Source: Prolixibacteraceae bacterium | Lineage (GTDB): Bacteria > Bacteroidota > Bacteroidia > Bacteroidales > Prolixibacteraceae | Length of the DNA stretch: 37,797 nucleotides | Assembly (NCBI GenBank): GCA_019459485.1 | Contig: JAIBEZ010000003.1 | Span: 1 to 37,797, forward strand | Reading direction: 5' to 3' | Part shown: positions 1 through 6,653 of the stretch, one piece after another | Layout: each line of letters opens with the position of its first letter | How positions within the stretch are numbered: position 1 is the stretch's first letter | Notes under the pieces: model-generated | Seen by the model: the letters and a program-made list of their open reading frames with translations, nothing else | Told to the model about the DNA's origin: nothing | The model's database searches: none | Position numbers and translations under genes: made by a program

Positions 1-635
1 CCTCTAAGATTGAGGGGGAAGACATTGACTTCGATAGTTATTTCAAGCATAAATTTCTAAACGTAAAATTCAGACCCGACTATACCAGAAAGGCTGACGA
101 CTTGTATGCAGCATACGATTTTATAGACAACCATGAATTGAATCTTAAAAACGTTCAAAAAGCTCATTCAATTCTTAGTTCAAAACTTCTGCCCAAAAGC
201 CAGCAAGGCCTTATCAGGACAAATCCAATGTTTGTAATTAATAGCGATGACAAAATTGAATTCGTTGCGGCACGACCTGAAATTGTGAAAAGAGAAATGG
301 ATAAATTATTCGAAGATATTGACTTACTAATTAAGACGGATTTAAATCCATTTGAAGTTTTTTATTACGCTGCATTAATTCATTTGGTGTTTGTTAAAAT
401 ACATCCATTTCAAGATGGAAACGGGAGAACCGCACGATTAATGGAAAAATGGTTTTTAATTGAAAAGATTGGACAAATAGCCACTTCTGTTCAATTAGAA
501 AAGAACTACTACAATAAGATAAAAAACTATTATTCGAACATCAGAAAGCTTCGGTTAGAATACGAGGATTTAGATTATAGTAAAAGTCTGGATTTTCTCT
601 TAATGACAGTAAATGGTATCAATGATGTGAAATAG
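1..635 (+). CDS. Fic-domain protein, 5' end outside window
   Basis: The frame is open from base 3, so the gene starts left of the window. The first readable residues (bases 3-20) are SKIEGE, the conserved N-terminal motif of the large Fic family; the partly visible codon before them could encode S, giving SSKIEG, which fits the (S/T)xxxE(G/N) inhibitory-helix pattern. The catalytic core HPFQDGNGRTAR is intact at 402-437 (HPFx(D/E)GNGRxxR). Fic enzymes with this motif usually transfer AMP from ATP to a hydroxyl side chain of a target protein, and the inhibitory helix restrains them by contacting the nucleotide pocket. The remaining C-terminal part (about 65 residues) is helical and Lys/Tyr-rich, with no clear winged-helix seen. 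An attC-like repeat begins six bases after the stop, which suggests the gene may be part of a transferred cassette. Target and partner are unknown. Confidence 0.9.
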   Translation, partial: SKIEGEDIDFDSYFKHKFLNVKFRPDYTRKADDLYAAYDFIDNHELNLKNVQKAHSILSSKLLPKSQQGLIRTNPMFVINSDDKIEFVAARPEIVKREMDKLFEDIDLLIKTDLNPFEVFYYAALIHLVFVKIHPFQDGNGRTARLMEKWFLIEKIGQIATSVQLEKNYYNKIKNYYSNIRKLRLEYEDLDYSKSLDFLLMTVNGINDVK

Positions 636-640
636 AAGGC

Positions 641-730
641 TCTAACCCACAACTTCCACTATGCGCAAATCCGGCAGCAGTGGTTTTCGGTTTGCATCTT
701 TCCGCCCGGACAAGGTCTCTTAAAGTTAGA
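641..730. repeat. attC-like imperfect inverted repeat after fic
   Basis: TCTAAC at 641-646 is mirrored exactly by GTTAGA at 725-730, giving a 90-bp element whose outer boxes resemble the R''/R' boxes of integron attC sites. Inside it, 661-673 (ATGCGCAAATCCG) pairs with 688-697 (CGGTTTGCAT) if three bases are left unpaired; extrahelical bases are a hallmark of attC hairpins. It lies six bases past the Fic stop codon, the normal place in a gene cassette. The regions between the outer boxes and the central stem do not pair well, so this may be another cassette-associated repeat or a degenerate site. Confidence 0.4.
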
Positions 731-784
731 ATAGTACTCAACTGTTATTTATATACATTTTTATCAATCGTCAACAGGCATCAA

Positions 785-824
785 TGGTACATTTGTCCTG
801 ATAAACAATCGTTTTGGTACATTT
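785..824. mobile_element. possible decayed IS21-type terminal repeats
   Basis: TGGTACATTT occurs at 785-794 and again at 815-824, exactly 30 bp apart in direct orientation. IS21-family elements carry several short repeats of this kind at their ends, and from memory Bacteroidota members use GGTACATTT-like words. No transposase (istA/istB) remains here, so at best this is a solo end. Confidence 0.3.
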
Positions 825-1034
825 CTGTTTCCCTGCGAGAAGTTGATGTGCTGAGATTACATCGAAAAAACAACAATTTCTATTCAATCAATTGGCGAAA
901 ATTGACCGGATAGTATCATATTTTATTCGAAAAGTATTAAGCAATCGGCAAGTTTTGGTTTTAATTTGTAGGTTAGTTGTCTGAATTGAAAAGCAGCCCA
1001 TTCATTGAAATCAAAATCCTAAAATACATCATTC

Positions 1035-2216
1035 ATGAAATCAAATTTCAAAAAAAAAGTCCGTAAACTGCTCGACAAGCACGAAGAACTGTTGTCGGCT
1101 AAAAACAAAAAGGTAAAAAACGGCAACGGGGTTTTCGACCGTTATAAACATCCGGTGTTAACCGCTGCTCACACACCTGTTATCTGGCGGTACGATCTGG
1201 ACGAAAAAACCAATCCGTACCTGATGGAACGCATTGGCATGAATGCCACCATGAATTCAGGAGCAATGAAATGGAAGGGGAAATACATTCTGGTTGTGCG
1301 CGTGGAAGGTGTTGACCGCAAATCATTTTTCGCCATTGCCGAAAGTCCGAACGGAGTCGATAATTTTCGCTTTTGGGATTTTCCTGTAACCCTTCCCGAA
1401 ACCGAAATTCCGGATACCAATGTTTATGACATGCGTCTGACCGCTCACGAAGATGGCTGGATTTACGGTGTTTTCTGCTCCGAGCGCAAAGATCCGAATG
1501 CAGCGCCGGGCGATTTATCGTCGGCAGTGGCTGCGGCTGGTATTGTGCGTACCAAAGATTTGAAAACATGGGAACGCCTTCCGGATTTGAAAACAAAAAG
1601 TCAGCAACGAAATGTGGTTTTGCACAATGAGTTTGTTGACGGAAAATATGCTCTTTATACCCGTCCTCAGGATGGATTTATTGATGCCGGAAGCGGTGGC
1701 GGCATCGGCTGGGCGCTGATTGACGACATGACCAATGCTGAAGTAAAAGAAGAAAAAATCATCAATTTCAGGTATTACCATACGATCAAGGAAGTAAAGA
1801 ACGGCGAAGGCCCCCACCCGATTAAAACTGAAAAGGGATGGTTGCATTTGGCGCATGGCGTTCGTGGCTGTGCTGCTGGTCTCAGATATGTAATTTATTT
1901 GTACATGACCGACTTGCAGGATCCTTCGAAACTGATTGCCGAACCGGCAGGTCATTTGATGGGTCCGGTTGGAGAGGAACGAATTGGCGATGTGTCGAAT
2001 GTACTTTTCACCAATGGCTGGATTGCTGATGAAAACGGGAAAGTATTTATATACTACGCTTCGTCGGATACACGGATGCACGTGGCTACTTCAACCATCG
2101 ACAAACTGGTTGACTATTGCCTGAATTCTCCGGCTGATGGATACCGTTCTGCAACTTCAGTAGAAACACTGAAAAAGCAGATTGCGAAAAATTTAGAGAT
2201 ACTGGGGAAAAAATAG
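1035..2216 (+). CDS. GH130 4-O-beta-D-mannosyl-D-glucose phosphorylase
   Basis: Phosphorolyses mannosyl-beta-1,4-glucose to alpha-mannose 1-phosphate and glucose in the cytoplasm, the last step of the mannobiose pathway. The 393-aa length fits GH130 subfamily 1 (the Bacteroides fragilis enzyme is about 390 aa). Visible family blocks include [20 protein letters not shown] near residue 55 and [17 protein letters not shown] near 125, in which Asp132 (codon 1428-1430) matches the catalytic proton-donor Asp. There is no signal peptide. The next genes are a sugar symporter and a 2-epimerase, the same order as the known B. fragilis mannan operon, which strongly supports the subfamily call over other GH130 mannoside phosphorylases. 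No mannanase gene lies upstream in this window. Confidence 0.93.
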   Translation: MKSNFKKKVRKLLDKHEELLSAKNKKVKNGNGVFDRYKHPVLTAAHTPVIWRYDLDEKTNPYLMERIGMNATMNSGAMKWKGKYILVVRVEGVDRKSFFAIAESPNGVDNFRFWDFPVTLPETEIPDTNVYDMRLTAHEDGWIYGVFCSERKDPNAAPGDLSSAVAAAGIVRTKDLKTWERLPDLKTKSQQRNVVLHNEFVDGKYALYTRPQDGFIDAGSGGGIGWALIDDMTNAEVKEEKIINFRYYHTIKEVKNGEGPHPIKTEKGWLHLAHGVRGCAAGLRYVIYLYMTDLQDPSKLIAEPAGHLMGPVGEERIGDVSNVLFTNGWIADENGKVFIYYASSDTRMHVATSTIDKLVDYCLNSPADGYRSATSVETLKKQIAKNLEILGKK

Positions 2217-2229
2217 TTCCAAGCAAACT

Positions 2230-2274
2230 AACTTTCCCAAAGTTTTATAAATAGTATAAAACTTTGGGAAAGTT
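2230..2274. repeat. 20-bp perfect inverted repeat (AACTTT-N3-AAAGTT pair)
   Basis: Bases 2230-2249 and 2255-2274 are exact reverse complements around a 5-base loop, between the phosphorylase stop and the symporter start. Each arm begins or ends with a smaller near-palindrome, AACTTTCCCAAAGTT (2230-2244) and AACTTTGGGAAAGTT (2260-2274). It could form a strong mRNA hairpin that terminates, attenuates or protects the upstream message; there is no clean T tract, so simple termination is not assured. Confidence 0.8.
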
Positions 2275-2299
2275 TACAAATAACTAATAAACACATAAA

Positions 2300-4138
2300 A
2301 TGCTAACTACCATCGATTTTGCCATTGTCGCAGTTTACCTGAGCTTATTGATTTTTATCGGCTTCTACCTGAAACGCCAGGCATCGAAAAATCTTGAATC
2401 ATATTTACTTGGAGGTAAAACCATTCCGTGGTATATGCTTGGCTTATCAAATGCTTCCGGCATGTTCGATATTTCAGGAACAGTTTGGCTGGTGGCAATC
2501 ACGGTAATTTATGGCCTGAAAAGTATTTACATTCCATGGCTCTGGCCGGTTTTCAACCAGATTTTCCTGATGGTTTACCTGTCGGCATGGCTGCGTCGTT
2601 CAGGAGTAACAACGGGCGCCGAATGGATCGGTTTCCGCTTCGGGAAAGACAAAGGAGCGGTAACTTCGCACTGGATCATTGTTATTTTTGCTATTCTGGT
2701 TTGCCTGAGTATGCTGGCTTACGGCTTTATCGGCATGGGTAAATTCATTGAAATATTCCTTCCGCTTAAATCCATTTTCCCGTCGCTGAGTTTTATTCCA
2801 AACATTTATGTACCTCATGTCTGGGGAATCACATTTACGCTTTTTGCTGTTTTTTATGCACTGATGGGCGGAATGATGAGCATCGTTTGGGCAGATGTGG
2901 CCCAATATGCAATCATGACTTTGGCAGCCATTGCCATCGCTGTTATCGCGATGTTGCATTTGGACTTATTGGAATTCTCAAAGTTAGTGCCTGAAGGCTG
3001 GTTTTCGCCTGCATTTGGAACTCACCTTGATATGAACTGGACCGGAAAATTTTCAGAATTCAATACTAAAATTCAGGGAGACGGTTACGAGTTATTCACA
3101 CTTTTCTTTGGCGTAGTTTTGATGAAAGGAATTTTGAGCAGTATTGCCGGTCCTGCTCCAACATACGATATGCAGAAAATTCTTTCCACCAAATCGCCGC
3201 GCGAAGCTTCCCTGATGAGCGGATTTGTTTCGGTAGTTTTAATGCCCGTCCGCTATTTGATGATTGCAGGTATAGCAGTCATCGGACTAATACTTTTTGA
3301 TCAGATCAAAGATCAGATAACCATCAACGGAGCGGTCGATTTTGAACTTGTTTTACCGGCGGTTATTGCGCACCCCTGGATTCCTGCGGGATTGGTCGGA
3401 TTGATTCTTGCCGGTCTGCTGGCTGCTTTTATGTCAACTTTTGCAGGCACACTGAACGCGGCACAGGCCTATATTGTAAACGACATTTATATCAAATACA
3501 TTAAACCTGAAGCTACAGCCAAACAATCGAACAATGCGAACATCATTGTTGGTTTGGTGGTGGTGATTATCAGCGTAGGTTTTGGCGTACTTGCCGAAAA
3601 CGTAAACAGTATCCTTCAATGGGTAACAGGCGCATTGTACGGCAGTTATATAGCAGCCAATATCCTGAAATGGCATTGGTGGCGGTTCAACAGCAAAGGT
3701 TTTGCATGGGGAATGACCGGTGGCCTGATTCCGGCGCTGATTTTACCTTACGTTCCGGTGATCAATACCGTTTTACCCATCTACTATTTTCCTATTATTC
3801 TTGTGTTCTCCGTAATCGGGTGTATTTGGGGAACTTATACGGCTCCGGCAACCGATACAGAAACGCTGAAGATATTCTATGCAAAAACACGTCCATGGGG
3901 ATTTTGGAAACCGATACACGAAATGGTGGCAGCCGAAAATCCTGATTTCAGGAAGAACACTGCTTTCGGTCGCGATATGGTGAATGTGGCAACAGGCATC
4001 GTATGGCAAACCGCTTTGGTGGCAGCGCCTATCTATCTGGTGGTAAAACAATTTAATTCATTTGCCATCGCTTTGATGATCGTCGGAGTCGGATCGGTAA
4101 TACTGAAAAAGAACTGGTACGATAAACTTGAAGATTAA
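2300..4138 (+). CDS. sodium:solute symporter (SSS family), probable mannobiose importer
   Basis: A 612-aa inner-membrane protein of the solute:sodium symporter family. The N-terminus reads IDFAIVAVYLSLLIFIGFYL, followed by the family block SYLLGGKTIPWYMLGLSNAS around residues 35-53 and at least a dozen hydrophobic segments to the C-terminus. It couples Na+ entry to uptake of a small organic solute. The substrate is inferred from position: it lies between the mannosylglucose phosphorylase and the epimerase, as does the cation/sugar symporter of the B. fragilis mannan operon, so beta-1,4-mannobiose or a related disaccharide is likely. The gap to the previous gene is 83 bp and contains an inverted repeat; the gap to the next is 99 bp and contains three related repeats. 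Confidence 0.9.
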   Translation: MLTTIDFAIVAVYLSLLIFIGFYLKRQASKNLESYLLGGKTIPWYMLGLSNASGMFDISGTVWLVAITVIYGLKSIYIPWLWPVFNQIFLMVYLSAWLRRSGVTTGAEWIGFRFGKDKGAVTSHWIIVIFAILVCLSMLAYGFIGMGKFIEIFLPLKSIFPSLSFIPNIYVPHVWGITFTLFAVFYALMGGMMSIVWADVAQYAIMTLAAIAIAVIAMLHLDLLEFSKLVPEGWFSPAFGTHLDMNWTGKFSEFNTKIQGDGYELFTLFFGVVLMKGILSSIAGPAPTYDMQKILSTKSPREASLMSGFVSVVLMPVRYLMIAGIAVIGLILFDQIKDQITINGAVDFELVLPAVIAHPWIPAGLVGLILAGLLAAFMSTFAGTLNAAQAYIVNDIYIKYIKPEATAKQSNNANIIVGLVVVIISVGFGVLAENVNSILQWVTGALYGSYIAANILKWHWWRFNSKGFAWGMTGGLIPALILPYVPVINTVLPIYYFPIILVFSVIGCIWGTYTAPATDTETLKIFYAKTRPWGFWKPIHEMVAAENPDFRKNTAFGRDMVNVATGIVWQTALVAAPIYLVVKQFNSFAIALMIVGVGSVILKKNWYDKLED

Positions 4139-4147
4139 AAAAAATAG

Positions 4148-4220
4148 AACTTTTCCAAAGTTTTATACGACATTAAAAACTTTGGAAAAGTTGACTAACT
4201 AAAAAAACTTTGGAAAAGTT
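4148..4220. repeat. three AACTTT-N3-AAAGTT units between symporter and epimerase
   Basis: Units lie at 4148-4162 (AACTTTTCCAAAGTT), 4178-4192 and 4206-4220 (both AACTTTGGAAAAGTT). The first two extend into a 17-bp perfect inverted repeat (4148-4164 with 4176-4192); the third is a direct copy of the right arm 28 bp downstream. The element sits in the operon spacer, so alternative hairpins could pair the left arm with either right arm. Confidence 0.8.
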
Positions 4221-4237
4221 GATTCAAATAAAAAACG

Positions 4238-5422
4238 ATGAATTCCAATCTATTAGAACTGAAAGAACAACTCAAAAAAGAGTTGACTGACAATATTCTT
4301 CCGTTTTGGTCAGAAAAAATGATCGATATTGGAAACGGAGGTTTTTACGGTCAAATAAAAGGAGATGGCCAGCTTGTTTCTAAAGCAGACAAAGGTGGAA
4401 TCTTGAATGCACGCATTCTGTGGTCGTTTTCTTCGGCTTATCTTCAGGAGAAAAATCCGCTCTACCTTGAAATGGCCAACCGTGCAAAAGATTTTATCCT
4501 GAATCATTTTTTCGATCCTGAATTTGGCGGAACTTATTGGACAATATCGTTTGAAGGGAAACCTGTTGATACAAAGAAGCAAATTTATTCACAGGCATTT
4601 TTTATCTATGCTTTTACGGAGCATTTTCGTGCTACAGGCGATGAATCGAGCCTTCAAATTGCAATCGAATTATTCAGGATGATTGAAAAACGAAGTTTCG
4701 ACCATGAATTGAATGGTTATTTTGAAGCTTACAGCCGGGATTGGCAACTTCTGGAAGACCTTCGGCTGAGCGAAAAAGACGAGAATGAAAAAAAAACCAT
4801 GAATACGCATCTGCATATTCTGGAAGCCTATACCAATTTGTACCGGGTTTGGAATGATGATGAATTAGCCAACAAATTGCGAAACCTAATCCTGATTTTT
4901 ACTGAAAAGATCGTCAATCAAAATACTTTCCATCTGGATTTATTCTTCGATGAAAACTGGAATACAAAATCAACAATTATATCCTATGGTCACGACATTG
5001 AAGCTTCGTGGCTGATCGATGAAGCAGCGGGCGTTCTGGGCGATCAGGAATTGCTTGCTGACGTGCAAAAAACCTGTATCCAAATTGCGGAAGCTGCCTG
5101 TGAAGGTTTGCAGCCTGACGGAAGTCTGGTTTATGAATTGGATAAAGGTCATTTGGATACTGACCGGCATTGGTGGGTTAATGCTGAAGGCGTGGTAGGT
5201 TTTCTGAATGCTTTCGAATTAACCGGCGATCATGAATGGTTGGAGAAATCGCTCAATTGCTGGAAATACATTAAGGATAACCTGATTGACACAGAAAAAG
5301 GCGAATGGTTTTGGAGTATTTCGGACGATGGAACCGTTAATGGCAATGGAGACAAAGCCGGCTTCTGGAAATGCCCATACCACAACAGTAGGATGTGTTT
5401 GGAAGTGATGATGAGAGACTAA
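4238..5422 (+). CDS. AGE-family disaccharide 2-epimerase (mannobiose/cellobiose 2-epimerase)
   Basis: Cytoplasmic epimerase that inverts C2 of the reducing-end sugar of beta-1,4 disaccharides, turning mannobiose into mannosylglucose, the substrate of the GH130 phosphorylase two genes upstream. The 394-aa length and an (alpha/alpha)6-barrel pattern fit the N-acylglucosamine/cellobiose 2-epimerase family. Conserved blocks include MNTHLHILEAYTNLYR at residue 188, SYGHDIEASWL with His252, DRHWWVNAEGVVGF near 309 and FWKCPYHNSRMCLEVM with His382; His252 and His382 match the catalytic histidine pair of the family. There is no signal peptide. Operon context favours mannobiose over cellobiose as the natural substrate. 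Confidence 0.92.
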   Translation: MNSNLLELKEQLKKELTDNILPFWSEKMIDIGNGGFYGQIKGDGQLVSKADKGGILNARILWSFSSAYLQEKNPLYLEMANRAKDFILNHFFDPEFGGTYWTISFEGKPVDTKKQIYSQAFFIYAFTEHFRATGDESSLQIAIELFRMIEKRSFDHELNGYFEAYSRDWQLLEDLRLSEKDENEKKTMNTHLHILEAYTNLYRVWNDDELANKLRNLILIFTEKIVNQNTFHLDLFFDENWNTKSTIISYGHDIEASWLIDEAAGVLGDQELLADVQKTCIQIAEAACEGLQPDGSLVYELDKGHLDTDRHWWVNAEGVVGFLNAFELTGDHEWLEKSLNCWKYIKDNLIDTEKGEWFWSISDDGTVNGNGDKAGFWKCPYHNSRMCLEVMMRD

Positions 5423-5426
5423 AAAG

Positions 5427-5495
5427 GTTTCAAGTTTCAGGTTTCAGGTTCCAAGTTTGATCGCTACCTGGAACTTTGAATTTGAAACTTGAAAC
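5427..5495. terminator. convergent-gene inverted repeat made of GTTTCAAG words
   Basis: Arms 5427-5453 and 5469-5495 are 27 bp long with about five mismatches and a 15-base loop. They fill the gap between the convergent epimerase and HD-hydrolase genes, and the right arm ends next to the HD stop codon. The position suits a two-way terminator. The sequence is built from repeats of GTTTCAAG/GTTTCAGG that recur at 9758-9790 and 10705-10733. Confidence 0.6.
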
Positions 5496-5498
5496 TCT

Positions 5499-6053
5499 TT
5501 AAAGTCCCAATTCATCGCTTATTTCCTGCATCGCCGCCAGTGACAGTTCAGCAAAATCCTGAATCGGAATACCAATCAGTTCGCACTCCATAATGGTTTC
5601 ACGATTCACTGAAGCTGCAAAAGCCTTTTCCTTCATCCGTTTGGTGATTGATTTGGTCTTTACCGGCGCCAGTTTTTTGTCAGGATAAACCAAGGCCGTA
5701 GCCATTATTAGTCCAGTGATGGTTTCACCGGCTGCCAGTGCATGTTGAAAAACGGTGGTTCGTTCTTTCCCTGTGGCCATTTCGTTGTGCATAACAATCG
5801 CATCAATTGCTTCTGCTGAAAGCATTCCATCGAGCATTCCGGCTGCAAACGGACCATGTCGCATCGGATCACCACTTGTAATTTCCACATCAATATCGTG
5901 CAGTAAACCTGCCATCGCCCACTCTTCCGTATCCTTGTTTAATTTTAGTGCAATTGCCCGTAAGACGGCCTCGCTGGCCAGGCAATGTTTGATCATGTTA
6001 GCATTCTGAATGTGCTGATTCAAAAATTCAATGGCATTTTCACGTGAAATCAT
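5499..6053 (-). CDS. HD-domain (HDIG-type) putative metal-dependent phosphohydrolase
   Basis: A soluble protein of 184 aa when started at the ATG at 6053 (MISRENAIEFLNQH). The frame continues 16 codons further upstream, but that extension is rich in C/F/L, is unlike the family and would run into the promoter area of the divergent gene at 6107. HD signature: AMAGLLHDIDVE with His52-Asp53, then MRHGPFAAGML and IVMHNEMA, which supply the further histidines of the HD fold. Members hydrolyse phosphomonoesters or phosphodiesters of nucleotides; the substrate cannot be read from the sequence. It is divergent from the CYTH phosphatase with a gap of about 50 bp, hinting at shared regulation. Confidence 0.8.
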   Translation of the reverse strand: MISRENAIEFLNQHIQNANMIKHCLASEAVLRAIALKLNKDTEEWAMAGLLHDIDVEITSGDPMRHGPFAAGMLDGMLSAEAIDAIVMHNEMATGKERTTVFQHALAAGETITGLIMATALVYPDKKLAPVKTKSITKRMKEKAFAASVNRETIMECELIGIPIQDFAELSLAAMQEISDELGL

Positions 6054-6106
6054 GGCAGTAGTTCTATTTTTGTTGCTGCAAATTAGCAAAAAACAAAACA
6101 AAAACG

Positions 6107-6583
6107 ATGGCTTTCGAAATTGAACGTAAATTTCTGGTTGATACCAATAAATGGGTTCCGGCCGATACCGGAACCAAACTCATTCAAGCTTATCTGGGAC
6201 TCGATCCGTTGCCTGTCGTGCGCATCAGGATAAAAGGAGAAAAGGCATTTTTAACCATCAAAGGTCCTTCAAGAACCATTTCGCGACCCGAATTTGAATA
6301 TGAAGTTCCGGTTGAAGATGCCTACGAAATGCTAAAACTGGCCATTTCGGAACCTGTGGAAAAAACAAGGCACAAAGTTCAGTACGAAGGTTTTCTTTGG
6401 GAAGTCGATGTTTTTTCAGGAAAGAACATCGGATTGGTAATGGCTGAAATTGAATTAACTGCTGAAAACCAAGACTTCCCGCGACCTGATTGGATTTTAA
6501 AAGAAGTTTCGGGCGACGAACGGTTTTATAATTCGTACCTTTCCGAACATCCGTTTCAGGAATGGAACGACGGCATGGCCTGA
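6107..6583 (+). CDS. CYTH-domain triphosphatase
   Basis: A single CYTH/triphosphate tunnel metalloenzyme domain of 158 aa, the usual size for short bacterial members such as Nitrosomonas NeuTTM. The signature ExExK is present at the N-terminus (FEIERKFLVD, residues 3-12), followed by alternating charged strands with VVRIRIKGEKAFLTIKG, EFEYEVPVEDA and GLVMAEIELTAENQ, which build the basic/acidic tunnel. Such proteins hydrolyse inorganic tripolyphosphate or a nucleoside triphosphate with a divalent metal. Cytoplasmic, no signal peptide. The next gene is 70 bp downstream on the same strand but is not obviously related. Confidence 0.88.
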   Translation: MAFEIERKFLVDTNKWVPADTGTKLIQAYLGLDPLPVVRIRIKGEKAFLTIKGPSRTISRPEFEYEVPVEDAYEMLKLAISEPVEKTRHKVQYEGFLWEVDVFSGKNIGLVMAEIELTAENQDFPRPDWILKEVSGDERFYNSYLSEHPFQEWNDGMA

Positions 6584-6653
6584 TTTTTGAAAGGCCGGAC
6601 ACAACAAGAATTAAGAAAAATCGTTTACCGAATAGCCAATAAACCGATTATCT

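Larger units (their letters stand above)
636..1034. other. gene-free stretch with mobile-DNA traces
   Basis: No convincing gene is present. A 77-codon frame at 680-913 has low-complexity, unfamiliar translation and spans the repeat elements, so I do not call it. The stretch holds the attC-like element (641-730), the TGGTACATTT pair (785-824) and, near 890-912, a segment ending in AAATTGACCGGATAG that also looks transposon-end-like. The last 100 bases before the GH130 start are AT-rich and should contain its promoter; I see only weak matches to the Bacteroidota -7 box there. Confidence 0.5.

Noticed and set aside
680-913. 77-codon plus-strand frame after the Fic gene
   Set aside because: It overlaps the attC-like repeat and the TGGTACATTT pair, has unfamiliar composition and no start signal; better explained as non-coding mobile debris.
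1515-2081. 188-codon minus-strand frame inside the GH130 gene
   Set aside because: The plus-strand GH130 protein has clear conserved motifs throughout; the antisense translation is Cys/Phe/Ser-rich and matches nothing.
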